NCBI GenBank assembly: GCA_038503065.1
Contig: JBCAMK010000013.1
Span: 992,001-1,056,000 of the forward strand
Direction of reading: 5' to 3'
Length of the DNA: 64,000 bases
From: Paragyromitra xinjiangensis
Taxonomy: Eukaryota; Ascomycota; Pezizomycetes; Pezizales; Discinaceae
A model generated the notes under the pieces. It was not told the origin of the DNA and searched no databases. It saw only the letters and a list, made by a program, of their open reading frames with translations. Positions within the stretch are counted from its first letter, which is position 1. Every line of letters begins with the position of its first letter. Of this stretch, positions 33,788 through 47,572 are shown piece by piece. Made by a program: the position numbers and the translations under genes.

Positions 33788-34571
33788 GGCACGTTATGAC
33801 AATTAATGTGTTCCAACCCTTGAGCCTTTTGTGTCTATTATGTTCATCAACAAAAACATAATCTATAAAGAGTGTTAGTTAGCAAGAAGATATTTGGTAT
33901 CCGTTAGACGAGGTGCAATATACTCCTGTGATTCTCTCTTGGGCCGCCCAAATCGGTCGGCGAGAGATTGATACTTTGCTGCATGCTCACTGCTTGTTGG
34001 GGTAAGAGTCGCCGGGGAACAGAATCGACAGCCGCCTGGGGCAACATAGACCACGAATACGATAGAGAAGCGTGGATGTTATGCGTAGGGTTAGGCCAAT
34101 ACCTAGAAGATTTTCTCAACGGAAAGGAGACTTCGCGATACGGTTGCTGGATGGTTGGCAGCGGGGGCGGGAGGGCAGGATGTACAATTGTGCGACAGAT
34201 GGCCCAAATTCAAGGAGCGGTCAACTTCAGTGTGGGATCGGAACCAGGAGGTATCCTCAGCGGCTGTTTCCTGTTGAGTTATAAGTACCTCTATACCACA
34301 TTGCACACCAAATTACTTCAGGATTCCCCACCTCAACAAGTTGACCGAGTGCTTGTGGCACCCGTGATCTAATATGTGCAGTAAAAGTTCCTGCGCGAAG
34401 ATCAGTGTGACGCACTGTAGATGAAGCGAAGTATAAACAGCCTAGATGAATAGTTATGTTGTCTCCGAATAGGAGCGCCAGGCTTGCCAGGATTTCGGGG
34501 AGGGGGTTTGCGGGAGGCAAGAGGGGAGGAACGGTTTCGGTATTGATGCTGGCTGGCTGATGTTATGAGTT

Positions 34572-34616
34572 TCCGTTTTCTTTTTTTTTCCTTTTCTTTT
34601 TTTTTCCGTTTCCCTC
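34572..34616. repeat. Polypyrimidine tract
   Basis: Two nearly identical runs of the form CTTTTTTTTTCC in tandem. It lies about 0.8 kb upstream of the transcription factor start, and may be part of its leader or promoter, or simple sequence only. Confidence 0.6.
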
Positions 34617-37557
34617 TGATTTCGTTTTTCAAAAAAATTAATATTTCTTTAAATTGATGTTCTCTCGGAGAAATAAAGAAAGAAAACCAAGAACCACAAA
34701 ACAGAACGGACGCTTTGGGCAGGAGGGGACAAAGCAACACAAGCACCGCCGTCGTGAGTAGCAGAATGGTTGGGCTGTGGGTCTGCCGGAGATGGCAAGA
34801 ATTAATGATGAACACACTCACTCTCAGCCTCGAACCCTTCGATGAATGAATTCACGCGTCTACCAAGCTTATGCGTTCTCTGTTTCGCTGAAGTTGCTGC
34901 TTTGGTTGTGCCTGAGAAAGGGGGAGGGGAAAGAGGACCGAGGGGGGTTGTCTGCGTGGGATTTAGGAGAAAACAGCTTTTAAGGCCTTATGGCAACCAG
35001 TCCTATGAGATCTTGCAGGGGACCAATCTCTTCCCTCATGTAAGTATGAACTCTTTCCGCTGGACCCCCGTCACTTTTCATCTAGAGCAAACATATGCGC
35101 CATCTCTCCTGGGCTCTGCTAGGCATTCAATAATAACACAGAGCTATCTACTGGCTAGAGGAAACGATGCATACAAGAAGCCCACACATTAAACGTGAAG
35201 GGTAGGTGCGCCGCGGGTTGTTGCCGGTGGATCTTTTCAAATGAGTGAGAATATGTGGGATGGATGTTCGAGACAAGTATTCCAGGCTCCAAAGTCTGGA
35301 CGTAGAAAAATGTCCTCCATCCAACAAAACCCGCCAGACATCGATGGAGGGATAGAGCTATGAGTCCAGAGTTGGCTGTGAATCATTGACCAAAAATCCG
35401 AGCGATCTCCTGGCCCAGAATCTACTTTAGAGCACCGCGCTCTACATACACCGGCGTGCGTCAACAAATCCTTGCATGTTTAACAACGCAATTACGGAAA
35501 GCTCTGGCTAACTTTGCAGCACGTTGTTTTCCATACTCGAAATGTTGCAACCAGGGCATGGTGAGCAGATGGCAGAAAGATTCTTTGTAGTTTCTCTTGC
35601 GGTCACCATCAAAAATTACTCGTCCTAAATGGGTTTCGTGACGAAACGCAAGCCACGGAGATTTCCACTTGCCGTGTATGTGTGATGCACCCCTGCCCTT
35701 GAAGCCATACCCCTGCCAGAGATCAGCAGCTTGTCGCTTTTCTCAATTTCGTAAGCCTAATGGGTCCGGACCATTGGAGGATACCACCATTGCCTCACAT
35801 AGGGCAGCTCTCAAATCGGCGAATCATCACCCAGTCCCAAACTTTGACAATTTGGTTGACTGGAGTCACTGGACTTCAGGCGTGCACGGACTTTCTAAGG
35901 AGCGGTACTGGGAGGTGGCAGTTGCATAATCGTCCGTGCTTTACGGCAAGCTTAAGTGGGTTGCGCGCCTGCGGCACGAAGTGGAAAGCATCATGGGAAT
36001 TCGGGGTTTGTAAGTCAAGGAACACTACCTCATCCCAGTCTGCACGGAAAGTTTACGACCTTCGGTTGTCATATTTTAGTGGTTATTTTTTTTCTGCAGA
36101 AGTCGTAAAGGAAGAGAAGAGAGAGGGAAATCATTAAGTGGGAGGCAAAGCAGGGCCTGCAGGAGCCTCAGGAACCTGAGCGATTTTCATGGCCACATGG
36201 ACAAGAAGAGATCAGAGTCAAGGGATCACTCCTACACCCTTGCCCTGGCCTCTGAAGAATCTTGGAGTTCTGTGCTTTGTATGATCGAAGGCAGGATTAG
36301 GCTACTGAAGAACTCGATTTTATGCCGGGGTGTCTCCACTAATTATAAGCGCTAGCAAGTACCATTGAACGCCAGCCATACTGAAGTGGGGGATCCTGAC
36401 AAAGCCACCAAAGTTTTTCCCTAGTAAAAGAGCTTTGGCGGTAGATTTAAGCTTCTTTTTGGAGTACTGATTCTTCCCATAATGCCCATAAATCACGGTG
36501 TGATCTATTGTTCGAGACATCTAATATTTCATGGCCATGGGCTGGGGGTGTTTTACGAAGTAACCGATGCCCATGACTTATACCGAAAATCATCGGACTT
36601 AAAAGATCGATATCACTACGATAATCGATTGAACGCTCGGTATAGAGATGCAAGACCGACCTAGGTCTACCTACACCATAACTATTACGATTAAAGCATA
36701 AATACAATTCAATAGGCTGAGACTTAAAGCCTTAGCGGTAGTGCTAATGCGTATGGCGATATATATGAAGATTTCGCTCAACACCACACGTTGAGCACCT
36801 AGCTAACCCTAAGGTTTTGTTGCTGCAGTTTTAAGCATCGCTGTTTCTTAGGGACTCACGGGTATTTGCGAAACGTCTGCTCGTATAGTGGTGTCGCACA
36901 TCACGGAGCATTTCTCCGTCCGAATTCCTGAGGATGGAGATTCCTGATAGTTTTCATTCTTTTGTTATCGAAAATGGGAAGTTTGTTGGCGCAATGCACA
37001 TTACACCGAATGGGCTTCTGGAGCGCTTCCAGACAATATCTATCCATATCAATTTTACCGCGGATTTACCTGCACATCCCCGGGCAAATAACCCGCAGGC
37101 TGAATCCAGGAGTTGTGTACTGTGTGACACGCGAAAAGTTTGTCGAGATGTTCCATCATCTGTCATTAACATCCCTGATTGGCAGAGTTTTTGTGATGAA
37201 TCGGCACGTGACTACTGACAGATTTGATAACGAGAGTAAACTTATCGATTCAAGTAGTCTACACACCGCATGAGATGCCGCATTAAGGGCTAGGTTGTGA
37301 CACTAGGTATACTGATTTATATAGGTTAGTTTGGGACAAATTCAGTGATTCAGATTATTTTCCTCCTCTTCTTTTCAAGCACACAAAACTCCATATTTAC
37401 GCATGTATTTAAACAGTAATTTCTATAGTTATAGGCGAGGGGAAATCCTGGCTTCATTTACCTAGCAACCAGTCACGTCACTAAAGAGAATATAAATTAT
37501 GCCCTGCGTTAAGCAGCTTATTGTATGAGGTGCAGGATGCGTTGGTTCTCGAAGAGG

Positions 37558-37588
37558 GGCGGAGGAGGAGGAGGAGGAGGAGGAAGAG
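37558..37588 (+). repeat. (GGA)n microsatellite
   Basis: About nine GGA triplets in a row, ending in GGAAGAGAAGGG. Located in the gene desert with no associated gene. Confidence 0.85.
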
Positions 37589-40500
37589 AAGGGATTACTT
37601 ACGAATACAAGATTTCGTCATTCCAGTGAATCGTGTTTAGTATACTAGACCTAGACTCAGAAACCTCATACTTGACACATTAAGCATGTTCGGGAAGAAA
37701 AGGAAACAAGATATGTACATGTTCCTTGCCGACATAAAGTTCCGATGCGCCGCTATGAAACTATATGATGCTGGAACGTAAAGCAGCTGCTTGGTACTCA
37801 AAGGAAGTTGGGTCACAATGAACAAGTAGAAAGTCTGAGTCTCAATAGTATAGTACTTAGTATGAGCATAAGGCCTGGAAAATAGGTAGATGTGGCTTCA
37901 TATGCCACGGTATCTGTACCTGATTGATTCCGTAGCATACTAAAATACCTGTTTTTCTGGCTCTTATAGTTTATACTAGGCACTTAGCATGTGCTTAACC
38001 TATAGTCGGCAAATATCACCTAATATGCTCTTATAATGTCACTTTTTCGCCCGTTCGAGGGCCCCAATCTTAACGTTAACTCAGTCCCATTTTTAGTTTG
38101 TGGGCAAATTTAAAACCTACAGCGCTTGTTAGCACTGATGTAAGCGAGTATATTGGCGCTTAAAGTTTTCAAAGGGTTTCCAACTCGAATGTGCTGTGTT
38201 TGCTGTCATTTGGGCGTATTTTTTGGTTTTGTTACGAACCTAGTTCGCAAATCGTGCTTTATTACGCATTGGTACACGTCGTTGGAGATTCTTCAGTTGT
38301 GCATAGTAAGTAAGGCCATTTTACCCGCTTTAGCTTTCCTACTATCAATCATTTAGGCTTCCTATTAGGATTTCTCAAGAAATATCTATCGAACAACGGA
38401 GGTTACACCGTCTTGGTATTAATATTAATTTCGTTGCGGTGTGCCGCGCAACACCTCAGTTCTTTCATGTTCAGATTATGCTAGTCTAAGTATGCAAGTG
38501 TACCCGGTTGAGATTTAAACAGAAGCATGATGAATAATTGGCCATTTCCGACCACTCTTATGTCAAACAAATATAGGCAACTCTAATGGCGGCAGATACC
38601 GAGATACCCTAACTGCTCTAAATATCGATCGAAGGGGGTTAAGTACCTTGTAAGTTCCTTTCCAGCTTTGGGAAGATAGGCAGGAGGGGGGAACGGGGAA
38701 AGCTACTAGTTTAGGAAGTATGCCCGCAAAACAATGCATGTGCTCTTGGCTTAGAGGCAAAACCATCGATTCAAAAGATACTTCTATGATAGGTTAAATC
38801 TTATGTCAAATGTGATGGTTCGCTCACTGCCGTGCTTTTAAAAAAACGTAGCAATACTGAATGTTCATAAGGTGGATTTCAGTGAGACGAAAGGGGTCTG
38901 ATTACTTACACCTCGGATAAACACTGACTGGGATGTATGTTTCATGTTAGGTAGCCGCCCGTCTATGAGCGCATGGTCTAAAAGTGCCGGAGTGATGGCC
39001 GACGCAATGGTCTGTTTTGTGAAGTAAAAGTGTCGGTCATTTCCCATAAGAATCTTCGACTGGTTTTCCGAGAAGTTTATTATATCACCATCGCTCCCCG
39101 ATATAAAGTAATTTGAGTGAAGGAATATTGGCATGCGTGCATACATGTAGCTATGGTGCTCTAGGGGAATTTTGATCATAAGATAACTCGATGAAACCAC
39201 CCGATTTACATGTACGTATGCCCGAGCTTTACAGTGGGGATAGTATGCTTGATATAAAAACCCATGACCAATCGGGTCATTTGTGTTGGGTATGCCATCG
39301 AATGAGCTTACAAGCATGATCGTTTTTTTTTTTTAAATCGTAGCATTTCACTTATTTCTGGGTGCAAAAATATCGCATGCAACAAAAGTTATGGCGTGAA
39401 CAAAGCCTATCAACCATGCATGATCGCTTACCTCACGCAAGAATACACGATCATCTTCAAGCCTTGGGTCCGGGAGAAACCTTATTGACGACACTAGTAC
39501 TAATATTTTGGGGGCCGAGATTGTTATAACTAAACACTACCCTAGCTACGAGGCTGATCATGAGCGAATCTTTGGCAAACGAATATTGAGTACTCTAAAA
39601 CCCGACATTTTCGTAAATTAATTCTAATATGCCCCAAGGGACTATCTGTTTAATAAATGGATTTGTGGTAGGGTCTAGTTAATTGCCACTAATATTCGTG
39701 AATTCCTGATCACGGTGCTGGTTAATTGGATGCAGAAACTTTTTTTGTGTGCACGTGCTATGGCTAGTGTTATGTGGAGTTAATCGTATTGGTTTAGCTG
39801 CCTATCTAGTTGTCGGTGCCATGGTTATATGTACATAAGTTACGAAGGTATCCGACGTCAGATTTAGCTGTGGCAATATTTAGTGAGGTTCTTCTCAGCT
39901 TAGAGATTTAGAAACTATTGTTAACGCTACACTTGTTTTGTCTGGGAATATTCATCACTGTCGACGTCTGTGGGTCTAATACCTGAAGTCAGAATTGTCG
40001 ATGGTCTATTGTTGGTGTCTATATACGTACGTGTTGGGATTACAAGTTTAAGGCATTTCACCTGTTTTGCAGTGCCCTCTAGCTCTGAGAACTGTTAGCG
40101 TTTTTAGTTTTGGCCTTTGAGGGCCGGACATTCAGGTGTTTTCGGCACGGATATTTGTGTAATTTGGAGTTAGGGTTATATAGTACTAGGATCACAGTTT
40201 TCGAACGTGTATGTGCTCTAAGATAAGTAACTGGTGGGATAAACTTGGCCACGGAGCTAATACCGATAATGGAATTTGGGAAGTGACTGATATAGGCGGG
40301 AGGAAAATTGACTTTTTATGATATCAAGCTATAGGAAAAGCGGGTTAAGGCTTAACTAAGGAGGATTCGCCAGTGCACGAGCCAGAAAATGCCCTCTATT
40401 TGTAGGGACCAAGATATACCCATTTAAGGGATTATTATGTGTTGAGTTAGTTGCGAGACCCCATGTTTTCTAGTTGACGTGGTTTTTCTTGCTATATTCC

Positions 40501-41438
40501 TCGCAATTAGATCTAGATCGGGATTATATATAACTGCTTGCACCTCAAAATTTGGGATTCTCGCTCCCATACGTATACACGTCGCGTACTCTCCTTTTGC
40601 TAGGAACTGTTTGATTCAGAGAGGACAGGTGATGATGCAGGAGCTTCGTATCTGCCTGCTTATACATTCCTACATGTTAGTGATGGGTAGCCATACAATC
40701 TTAAGGGTCGTATACTAAGCCGTGGTGCTTCGGGTTTGTGCTCTCGAGTGCGTGGGAGCCCCTGTATATATGACGCGGAGGATAATGGGTAACTCGATTT
40801 CGGTTAGTTTTGTTACGTTGTAAATAGGGTTATAGAGAGTGTCCCGAAAAGAGAACCAAGTAATAGCTTTTTGTGTGCACGCGCATATACAAGTATACGT
40901 ACATAAAGCGGTGTAGAAGCTGAATCAACCCTAGACAGTTCTTGTGCTGGACCACGTATATCTACTAAAAAGGTTCTTACATGTAGTTTTAAGCACCGAT
41001 AATATAATTAAAAGTGGGGTATCTCTTATGTGGAAAATTTTTGGTAGTTAATTCTGGTTAGTTGGGCTATAGCTAAATTGTAATCTTAAGGTGGTTAAGC
41101 TTGCTTGTGTAAGAGTCGACGTTCGAATCGGTATTGTTAGTAATAATTTGCTAAATTATAAATTCTTTATCGTAACTATAATGAGAAGATCAGTTAGGTT
41201 TAACTTATCCCCATGGCCTCCACAATCGCAACATTAACGTTAACCCGCGTTAACAGTACTGGTATCACCTATATTGGCCGTTTCGGATTTTCGGGCTACG
41301 TATACGGTGTCTATACACCCATACGTATACGCGTATAAATAGGCACTGCAGACACGGTCCTCAATGAGGCTGCATGAACCCCTCGATTAAAGACCTCAAC
41401 TACATGTAGTCAGTTCTTGCGACCGGCTCTAGGTCTCG

Positions 41439-42057
41439 CTCTACAGCGCGAGTAAATGCGTCAGTAAATGCGTCAGTTTTACAGCCAAATAATTAGGTGG
41501 GAGATGAATCAGTAAAGGCATCAGTAAAGGCATCAGTAGATGTGCAGTTAGGAAAATCTGATGCCTTTCTTGTGCCTTTCCCTCTATTTCCCACCAAATC
41601 TAAGCCTAGAGTTAGTCTGATTTTGAGGTCATCCATTTTCTATCCCTTTTGCATCCCCTTTGTATCCCTTTTCCTGCACTAAAAATTGTAAAAATTTCTT
41701 CATAAAAAGAGTGGATCTCTAAGGGTTTGAACCTGCATTCTCCTATCTATCTACTGCTAGCTTTTATTACCAAAGCAGAGATCTTTCACTTGAACTACGG
41801 GCTCATATATATTCAGCCCAATCAACTGCCACTTGAACCCCCGTTCCCCGGAAATTTCGCGTTTTTTGATGCCTTTACTGATGTCTCTACCAATAAATTA
41901 GCAGCTGGTAAAGAAAAGACAACTGGTAATGCATCAGTATATGAATCACCTGATGCATTTACAGCAAATATACCCTGGAAACGCATCATTTTGTGTTTTT
42001 ATTCTCAAATTTTATGTGGGCAATGTGTAGATTGATTTATTTACCCGCGCTGTAGAG
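41439..42057. mobile_element. MITE-like element with CTCTACAGCGCG ends
   Basis: A 619-bp element with perfect 12-bp terminal inverted repeats CTCTACAGCGCG, followed by further similarity (RGTAAAT). It is flanked on both sides by TCG, a candidate 3-bp target-site duplication. Inside the left end are direct repeats of GTAAATGCGTCA and AAAGGCATCAGT; similar words occur in both orientations near the right end (GATGCCTTTACTGATG, GATGCATTTAC). There is no transposase. The 3-bp duplication would fit CACTA/Plavaka or PIF/Harbinger families. Confidence 0.7.
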
Positions 42058-45000
42058 TCGAGGAATGACGCGGTTCGGCTTAGTTGGGGTTTCCGGTTTG
42101 ATTTGCGGCTGTACATTCTGCAGTCGCATGGAACACTAGTTGGACCTATGGATGAATATGTTAGCTGTATATATATGTGCACAGGGTAATATGTATAGTA
42201 TTACAAACTAAATTACAAAACCCGGACTTTGTTAATAATTCCTTAGATGCTAGCACTTAGCCGGCAGAGCGATACCTTGTCATTCTTGGTACCGGTAGTT
42301 CATACATGTACCAAAGCCTAAGGCTTCCGAGCCAGCTTTAGGCCTTTTATTAGATATTCATAGGGGTTTGGTTCACGCTTGCGCAATTGCCTAGTATTTC
42401 TCCTCCTAGCTGCATATGCAAGGATAAGATTTGTGTCTTAAATTTTCATTGATTGATTGATAATTCATACGTGCATTCAGCCATTTGGGCTACAGCAGCT
42501 AGCACTAGCAAGCAATAAAATACCCCCTAATCACTGTCATCCCAATACACGCTCCACGGAACTTCCATCTCTTCATCCCTATCCATCAACACCATTTCTG
42601 CCCCGACAATAACCAAACGTTTCGTTATCCCTTTCTTTCCCTATCTACACCCTTTCCTAAATTTACACTTTCTTGCCTTCAAATATTCTGCCCTCACCTC
42701 CACATATCCATACCCCCTTCCTCTCTTTCAGATCCCACTAGGTATGTTCTCGCTTTTATCCCATCGTTCTCTATATCTCCATGACTCATCTCCACCCCTT
42801 CTGACCTACTCAGTAGCTTTCCTCGTTCAGTAAACAAGCTCTTAACTTACTTTTAGGCCCACTTATCTCCAGTTCTGCTTAAAAATTTATTATATTCTTG
42901 GGACGATTCAGTTTGCAGAGAGTGGAAGCCTTGATATGATGATTAGAGCTATGTTTCTTCGCCTGCCCAGGGCAAACGAGCACCTAATCTCACTTCCATC
43001 CCACTCCATAGATCTAGTGTTTACTTTTGCTAGAGCTAGATATATCTTATAGCTACTAATGAGCAATTTACTGAAATTTGCCGATCACGGCGCCGGCATG
43101 TAACACGTTATATTTTTTGCCGTATCAGTTGCCAAGTCTTTCTTAGGGCTTTGGTAAAATCTAATCTCTCATAGTTAGCGTTTCGCGCATAGCAAACCAG
43201 TTATATATATTGGATCCGTTCTAGCTATAGCGGAACGATCGAGGCTGGACGTATACCGTACTTGGGGTGGCAGAGCAGTAGTTACTGTACGAGTGCCACT
43301 GAAGATAATTTTAGCCTACAAGCTCTGCTACTATAGCTACGTATAGTATCCATAGGTCCCGGTAGTACCTATAGCTACAGCTAACTATTAATATTAAGTA
43401 TGTGGTCGGGCCCGTGGAGTCCGGATACACAGGCGAGCAGTCGTCATCGCGCGCTATTATATGCATATTAATTGCTGGTTGAAGTAACAACCCACAATCT
43501 ACTAACAACGCTCCGGCTGCTGCTGACTGATGAGCTGAGCGTTCATACTGAAAATTTTGGATATACGCTTACTATGCGAATAGATTGATGCTTAGTCTTT
43601 GATTTCTAGTGAATTAATTTAAGTTCGTCAGTTTATTTACCTAAGATTAATATTAGACCTGCAGCTGGAGCTATTGCTTATGATTGGCCTAGAGATAGAG
43701 AGGACTTCGCTTTAAGATGTTACTCCTCACTTTAACTAATTTATTGGCGAGGTACTTCTTGGGGTTGAAATACTTCATGAAGGTATTGGGTGGATCTACA
43801 CTTAGACTACCTATGCATACCTGAGTAATGAGTAGTAGCTGCACTCGTGTCAGAGCAATGATTTTGAGATGACGGATAGGTATATACTTCTGGTCTTGCC
43901 AAGTCATAACAACTTCAACTAGTCCTAGCCCAGAAAAAAATTGTCTTCAATAGGCATAGGCATCGATTTTAGAGGCTCGAAACATCATCGAATGACTGGA
44001 GATAGGGAACAATAAGGTTAAAGTAGTAGTTGGCTACTAGCTGTTGTGTTGATTAAGGTAAAGAGAATCGCCCTCTGTTGGACTATAGCTAGGTTTATTT
44101 ACTTCTTATCAATGTTGCTACTAATCGTTCGTGGTAATTATAACCTAGTCTGGATCTCGTGTCCAGCCCCTCGTACGCGTACGTCGTATACATAGCTTAC
44201 TGCCTATAGCTAATGCTACCCGTTGACGTCTCACCGTGACGTAGCTAAAACTTTGTTCAAATCTGAGTCGGAAAGCCCTAGGCCAGCTTCTATTTCGGAT
44301 AATTTTCCAAATCTAGATGAAGATTATTGATTACATTATAACTGATATGATTATAGGCCTTAAGCTTGGGAATTACGTATGTACAAGTCTATAAATATAC
44401 GTAACTACATGTATTAGTTTCCCCGAATGAGGGAAAGGGTAAACCTGTAGCTATATATGGTGGGACTGCTTTTCACTCGCAGACATGTTACTGGAGCAGA
44501 TCATTTAGTAAGAGTGGATGAAATATTGTTCTGTGGATGTTAAGCCTGCAGCTGACTGTTGGGGCGGGTTTGTATAAACAGGGTTAGGGTTGCTTGATTT
44601 CTTGCCTGGCTGGAGGAGAATTGAAGCTCCTCCAGGTCTATATATTAATTGAGCTAGCAGAAAATACTCCACTATATATATGCTTTATGGCTCTTCAAAG
44701 TAGTGCTTTCATTAATTCATAGCTTACGTGCAGAAAGGGGCCTATAAAATACTCAGTATATATGTTATAACGCGCATATATACGTATACATGCAGCTAGA
44801 AAAACCTACGGTGCAATATTTATATATATAATTTGTGATACTTGTTTCAAGGTACAAGAACCACACGTACACATGCCGCGGGAAGTTATAGCCTCAAGAA
44901 AACCTGAATATCGAGCTGCATTATGAAGTATATATCTTATCTCTAAAAAGTTGTTGAGTTAAGATATGATTTAGTATGTCATTTCTTTCTCTGTTTGGTG

Positions 45001-45793
45001 CTCGCGCGGTTTTTGGAGTTTTTGAGCTTATTGACTAATATGGCATGTTCTGCGACTCACTTGCGCATCGTGCATCGAGGTCCATTGATCCCTATTGGTA
45101 GTAGCATTATATGCGTAAAGAGGATCTTGCGTGTCGTTAAGCAAGCAATTGAAAAGGTTATTAAACTGAGTGACCGATCTGTGGGGGCCTAGATAGTTTT
45201 ATTGTACTAAATGTATGTAGGCTAGATCCCTTTCCCCACGATGCGCCTGCACGACATGTATCGGGCATGCTCTCCAGGGAGAGATAAATAACCACCAAAA
45301 GTAACTGAGTGAAAGTTTTAGCGTTTGGCGTTGAAGGTGTTAACGTTGCGCTCTGATAAATTCCTTTGTTGGCATTTCCTATTGGCTGGTATGGAAAATT
45401 ACAAAATAATTTCCGGGCGCTTTGTGCTGTATTAGAGCGAGGGGCTTCGCATGTCTTAGCCCATGACCCTTGTTGAAGGAATTGAACTCTGATGGGGGTG
45501 GTTGCGCAACCACCTAATTTCGCGGTACCAAATCTTAAGGTTCATGTTAGGGGAAAGTAACGTCTTTGTTCTTTTTATACTTTATTTGGATACGAAGAAT
45601 TCAAGCTGCACATGTTGCTTAGACATACTAATACTACTTATCGTATACTCATCTCTATGAGTTGTAAAATTTTATTGCTGCATAAAGTGCACGTGTGCAT
45701 CGCCAGCTTTGTGCACGCCTACATGTAGGTAAACATACGGGTAAAGTGGGGGTGTGTAGCTTGATGCATTCTATCAGAATTGGTTCATACATG
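42058..45793. other. Gene desert, part 2
   Basis: 3.7 kb of A+T-rich sequence with no supported gene. It is rich in self-complementary words such as TATAGCTA, TACATGTA and GTATACGTA. A C/T-rich stretch at 42510-42760 resembles a fungal promoter but leads to no recognisable ORF. Confidence 0.5.
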
Positions 45794-46460
45794 TATATGT
45801 TCTGACCCGTATTCCAAGGATGCCCATTTTGAAATGGGTTGACCCGTTTTAGAATGGGAGCACTTTGAACATCGGCTGACCCATATGCAAAGCGAAACCA
45901 AGAGATGGCCGATATTCAAAATTTCTTCTCTAACTACTATCTTACGCTCTTGCAACTTTAACATATCTAGCCGTAATATATAAATAAACCCAAGTCCCCT
46001 TCCATCATATACTAGTGAGCAAGGTAGGCTCCGAGTCATTCCCATCCCCTACTGCCTATGGCTGCTACATGGTACGCAGCAAGCTGTGTATGGGTCGGTG
46101 TTGAGTATGAGACTAGAGCAAAGGTGCAGACTCCCTCCTAATCTAGAGGTGCGGTTACAAAATACCTTGCGGGTGTAAACCACCCCCCCCCCCCCCACCA
46201 CGTAGATGTACAACATAAAAAGATCTTTATTTTATCATCATCACTACACACCTAGAGATAATACCGCACCATAGTAGGCTCACTTTTTCAATTAATAAGT
46301 TGAGGGGTGGCCTACACCTTAGATTGCGAGGCAGTCTGAACCTTTGCTCACTGCTTGAATATCGGCCATCTCTTGGCTTTACTTTGAATATGGGTCGGCC
46401 GATGTTCAAAGTGCTCCCACTTTAAAACGGGCATCCTTAGAATACGGGTCTGAACATATA
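45794..46460. mobile_element. Foldback MITE with long inverted repeats
   Basis: About 667 bp. The left arm 45794-45920 and right arm 46355-46460 are inverted copies starting TATATGTTCWGACCCGTATTC and containing GAGCACTTTGAACATCGG and AAGAGATGGCCGATATTCAA. The left arm has a 20-bp extra segment. The arms continue inward (GCAAAGGTKCAGACTSCCTC at about 46113 and, inverted, about 46330), but on the left that continuation is displaced by some 190 bp. The flanks are consistent with a TA target. No coding capacity; a C14 run lies at about 46182-46196. Confidence 0.8.
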
Positions 46461-47009
46461 TGATACTCTGCTCGCGAATTAACTAGTCAATTTACAGGAC
46501 AAAGGGAGCTCGGAATCCGAAAAATTCTCTACCACACCGAAAAACTAATTAGTCAACACTTGGATGGCCCAATAGGTCTTTATGACTAGACGTCTACTGT
46601 AAGTATCTACCTGCGGCAGGCACGAATGAGTGCGGAGATTCAGGCGTAAGCCGACCAAGCTACGGATGCGCTAAGCGAAGGCGAATAAATTCTTTTAATT
46701 CGTAATGATCATGAATGCTGCTTTGAATTCCTTATCCTTAAGCTTATTGTAGTTAGTGTGAAAATCTGTTGAGAATAAGGTTTTAACTAAAAAAATAGTT
46801 ATATTTAGATAGTGGAAATTTGGTCGGACTAATCTCTCCAGCCGCAGGATCGAAAATATATATTCTTACTAAATGTTTATCCCTACCCGCAACATTCTTA
46901 TAGCAACCGTCTTCTGCATAACGATCTAGATCTAGATACTCAAACTCTTACTATTTATCAGATTATATCACATCATTCGGTGATCTCCCGTAGTATAGAT
47001 GCGTGCATG
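46461..47009. other. Spacer between MITEs
   Basis: No gene or repeat recognised in this 0.55-kb stretch. Confidence 0.5.
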
Positions 47010-47248
47010 TGCAGTCACATCCGGAAAGTCCTGGCACCCTACAACCTATTGATGGCTACAACCAAATAGTTGCAGATCAAGCCAGAGAACAGTGAATAAA
47101 AAGGGAGAAAAAAATACATAAATACTGACCTGCTACACAACATTCAACCACTTTGTATAGCAATCTTCTATAAGAACTACAGCCGCAATCCGCCGGCAGT
47201 CACGCTCAGTAGAGAGGAGGGTGCCAGGACTTTCCGGACGCGACTGTA
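47010..47248. mobile_element. 239-bp MITE, Tc1/mariner-like ends
   Basis: Terminal inverted repeats of 31 bp with the core CGGAAAGTCCTGGCACCCT at 47010-47040 and, inverted, 47218-47248. The right end reads TACAGTCGCGTCC on the minus strand, the sort of TACAGT terminus with TA target typical of Tc1/mariner elements. The left end has G/A changes in the first bases. No ORF. Confidence 0.8.
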
Positions 47249-47572
47249 CAGATGCCTTTCCTCTGTATACTCTGGTAATTGGCTTGCGCTCCTTGTCGCC
47301 AAGAGGGAGGGTGTACTACAGTTGCGTTAATTTAAAGCTATCTTTGCACCTGACCCTCGATCTTCGCTGTCGAGCTTGACTGCCAGCGAATTGGAGCCAT
47401 AATTTCTGCAGAAAGCGATGATGCAAACGATGTGATGTTCTTTAGTACGTTAATTTTCGTATATCCCTTCCCCTCCCTTGCTGTTCTATGGCTTTATTTA
47501 TAATTATTTAATGGCGGTATTGTCAGGCCGCGTCAGGGGCGCAAAGACTTAAGCTTTGGAACTTTGCTGTAC

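Larger units (their letters stand above)
33788..41438. other. Gene desert, part 1
   Basis: 7.6 kb without a supported gene. Frames of 100-150 codons occur (33968-34372, 34842-35192, 35760-36137, 38865-39317) but none shows a known domain, consistent coding pattern or plausible intron partners. Landmarks are a T/C-rich tract at 34572-34616 and a GGA trinucleotide run at 37558-37588. The first few hundred bases are the upstream region of the transcription factor gene. Confidence 0.5.

Noticed and set aside
38865..39317. 150-codon minus-strand ORF in the gene desert
   Set aside because: It lacks recognisable motifs and flanking exons. It could be a gene remnant, but there is not enough to annotate.
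41085..41160. tRNA gene suggested by GTTCGAATC
   Set aside because: No A-box at the right distance and no acceptor stem could be formed.
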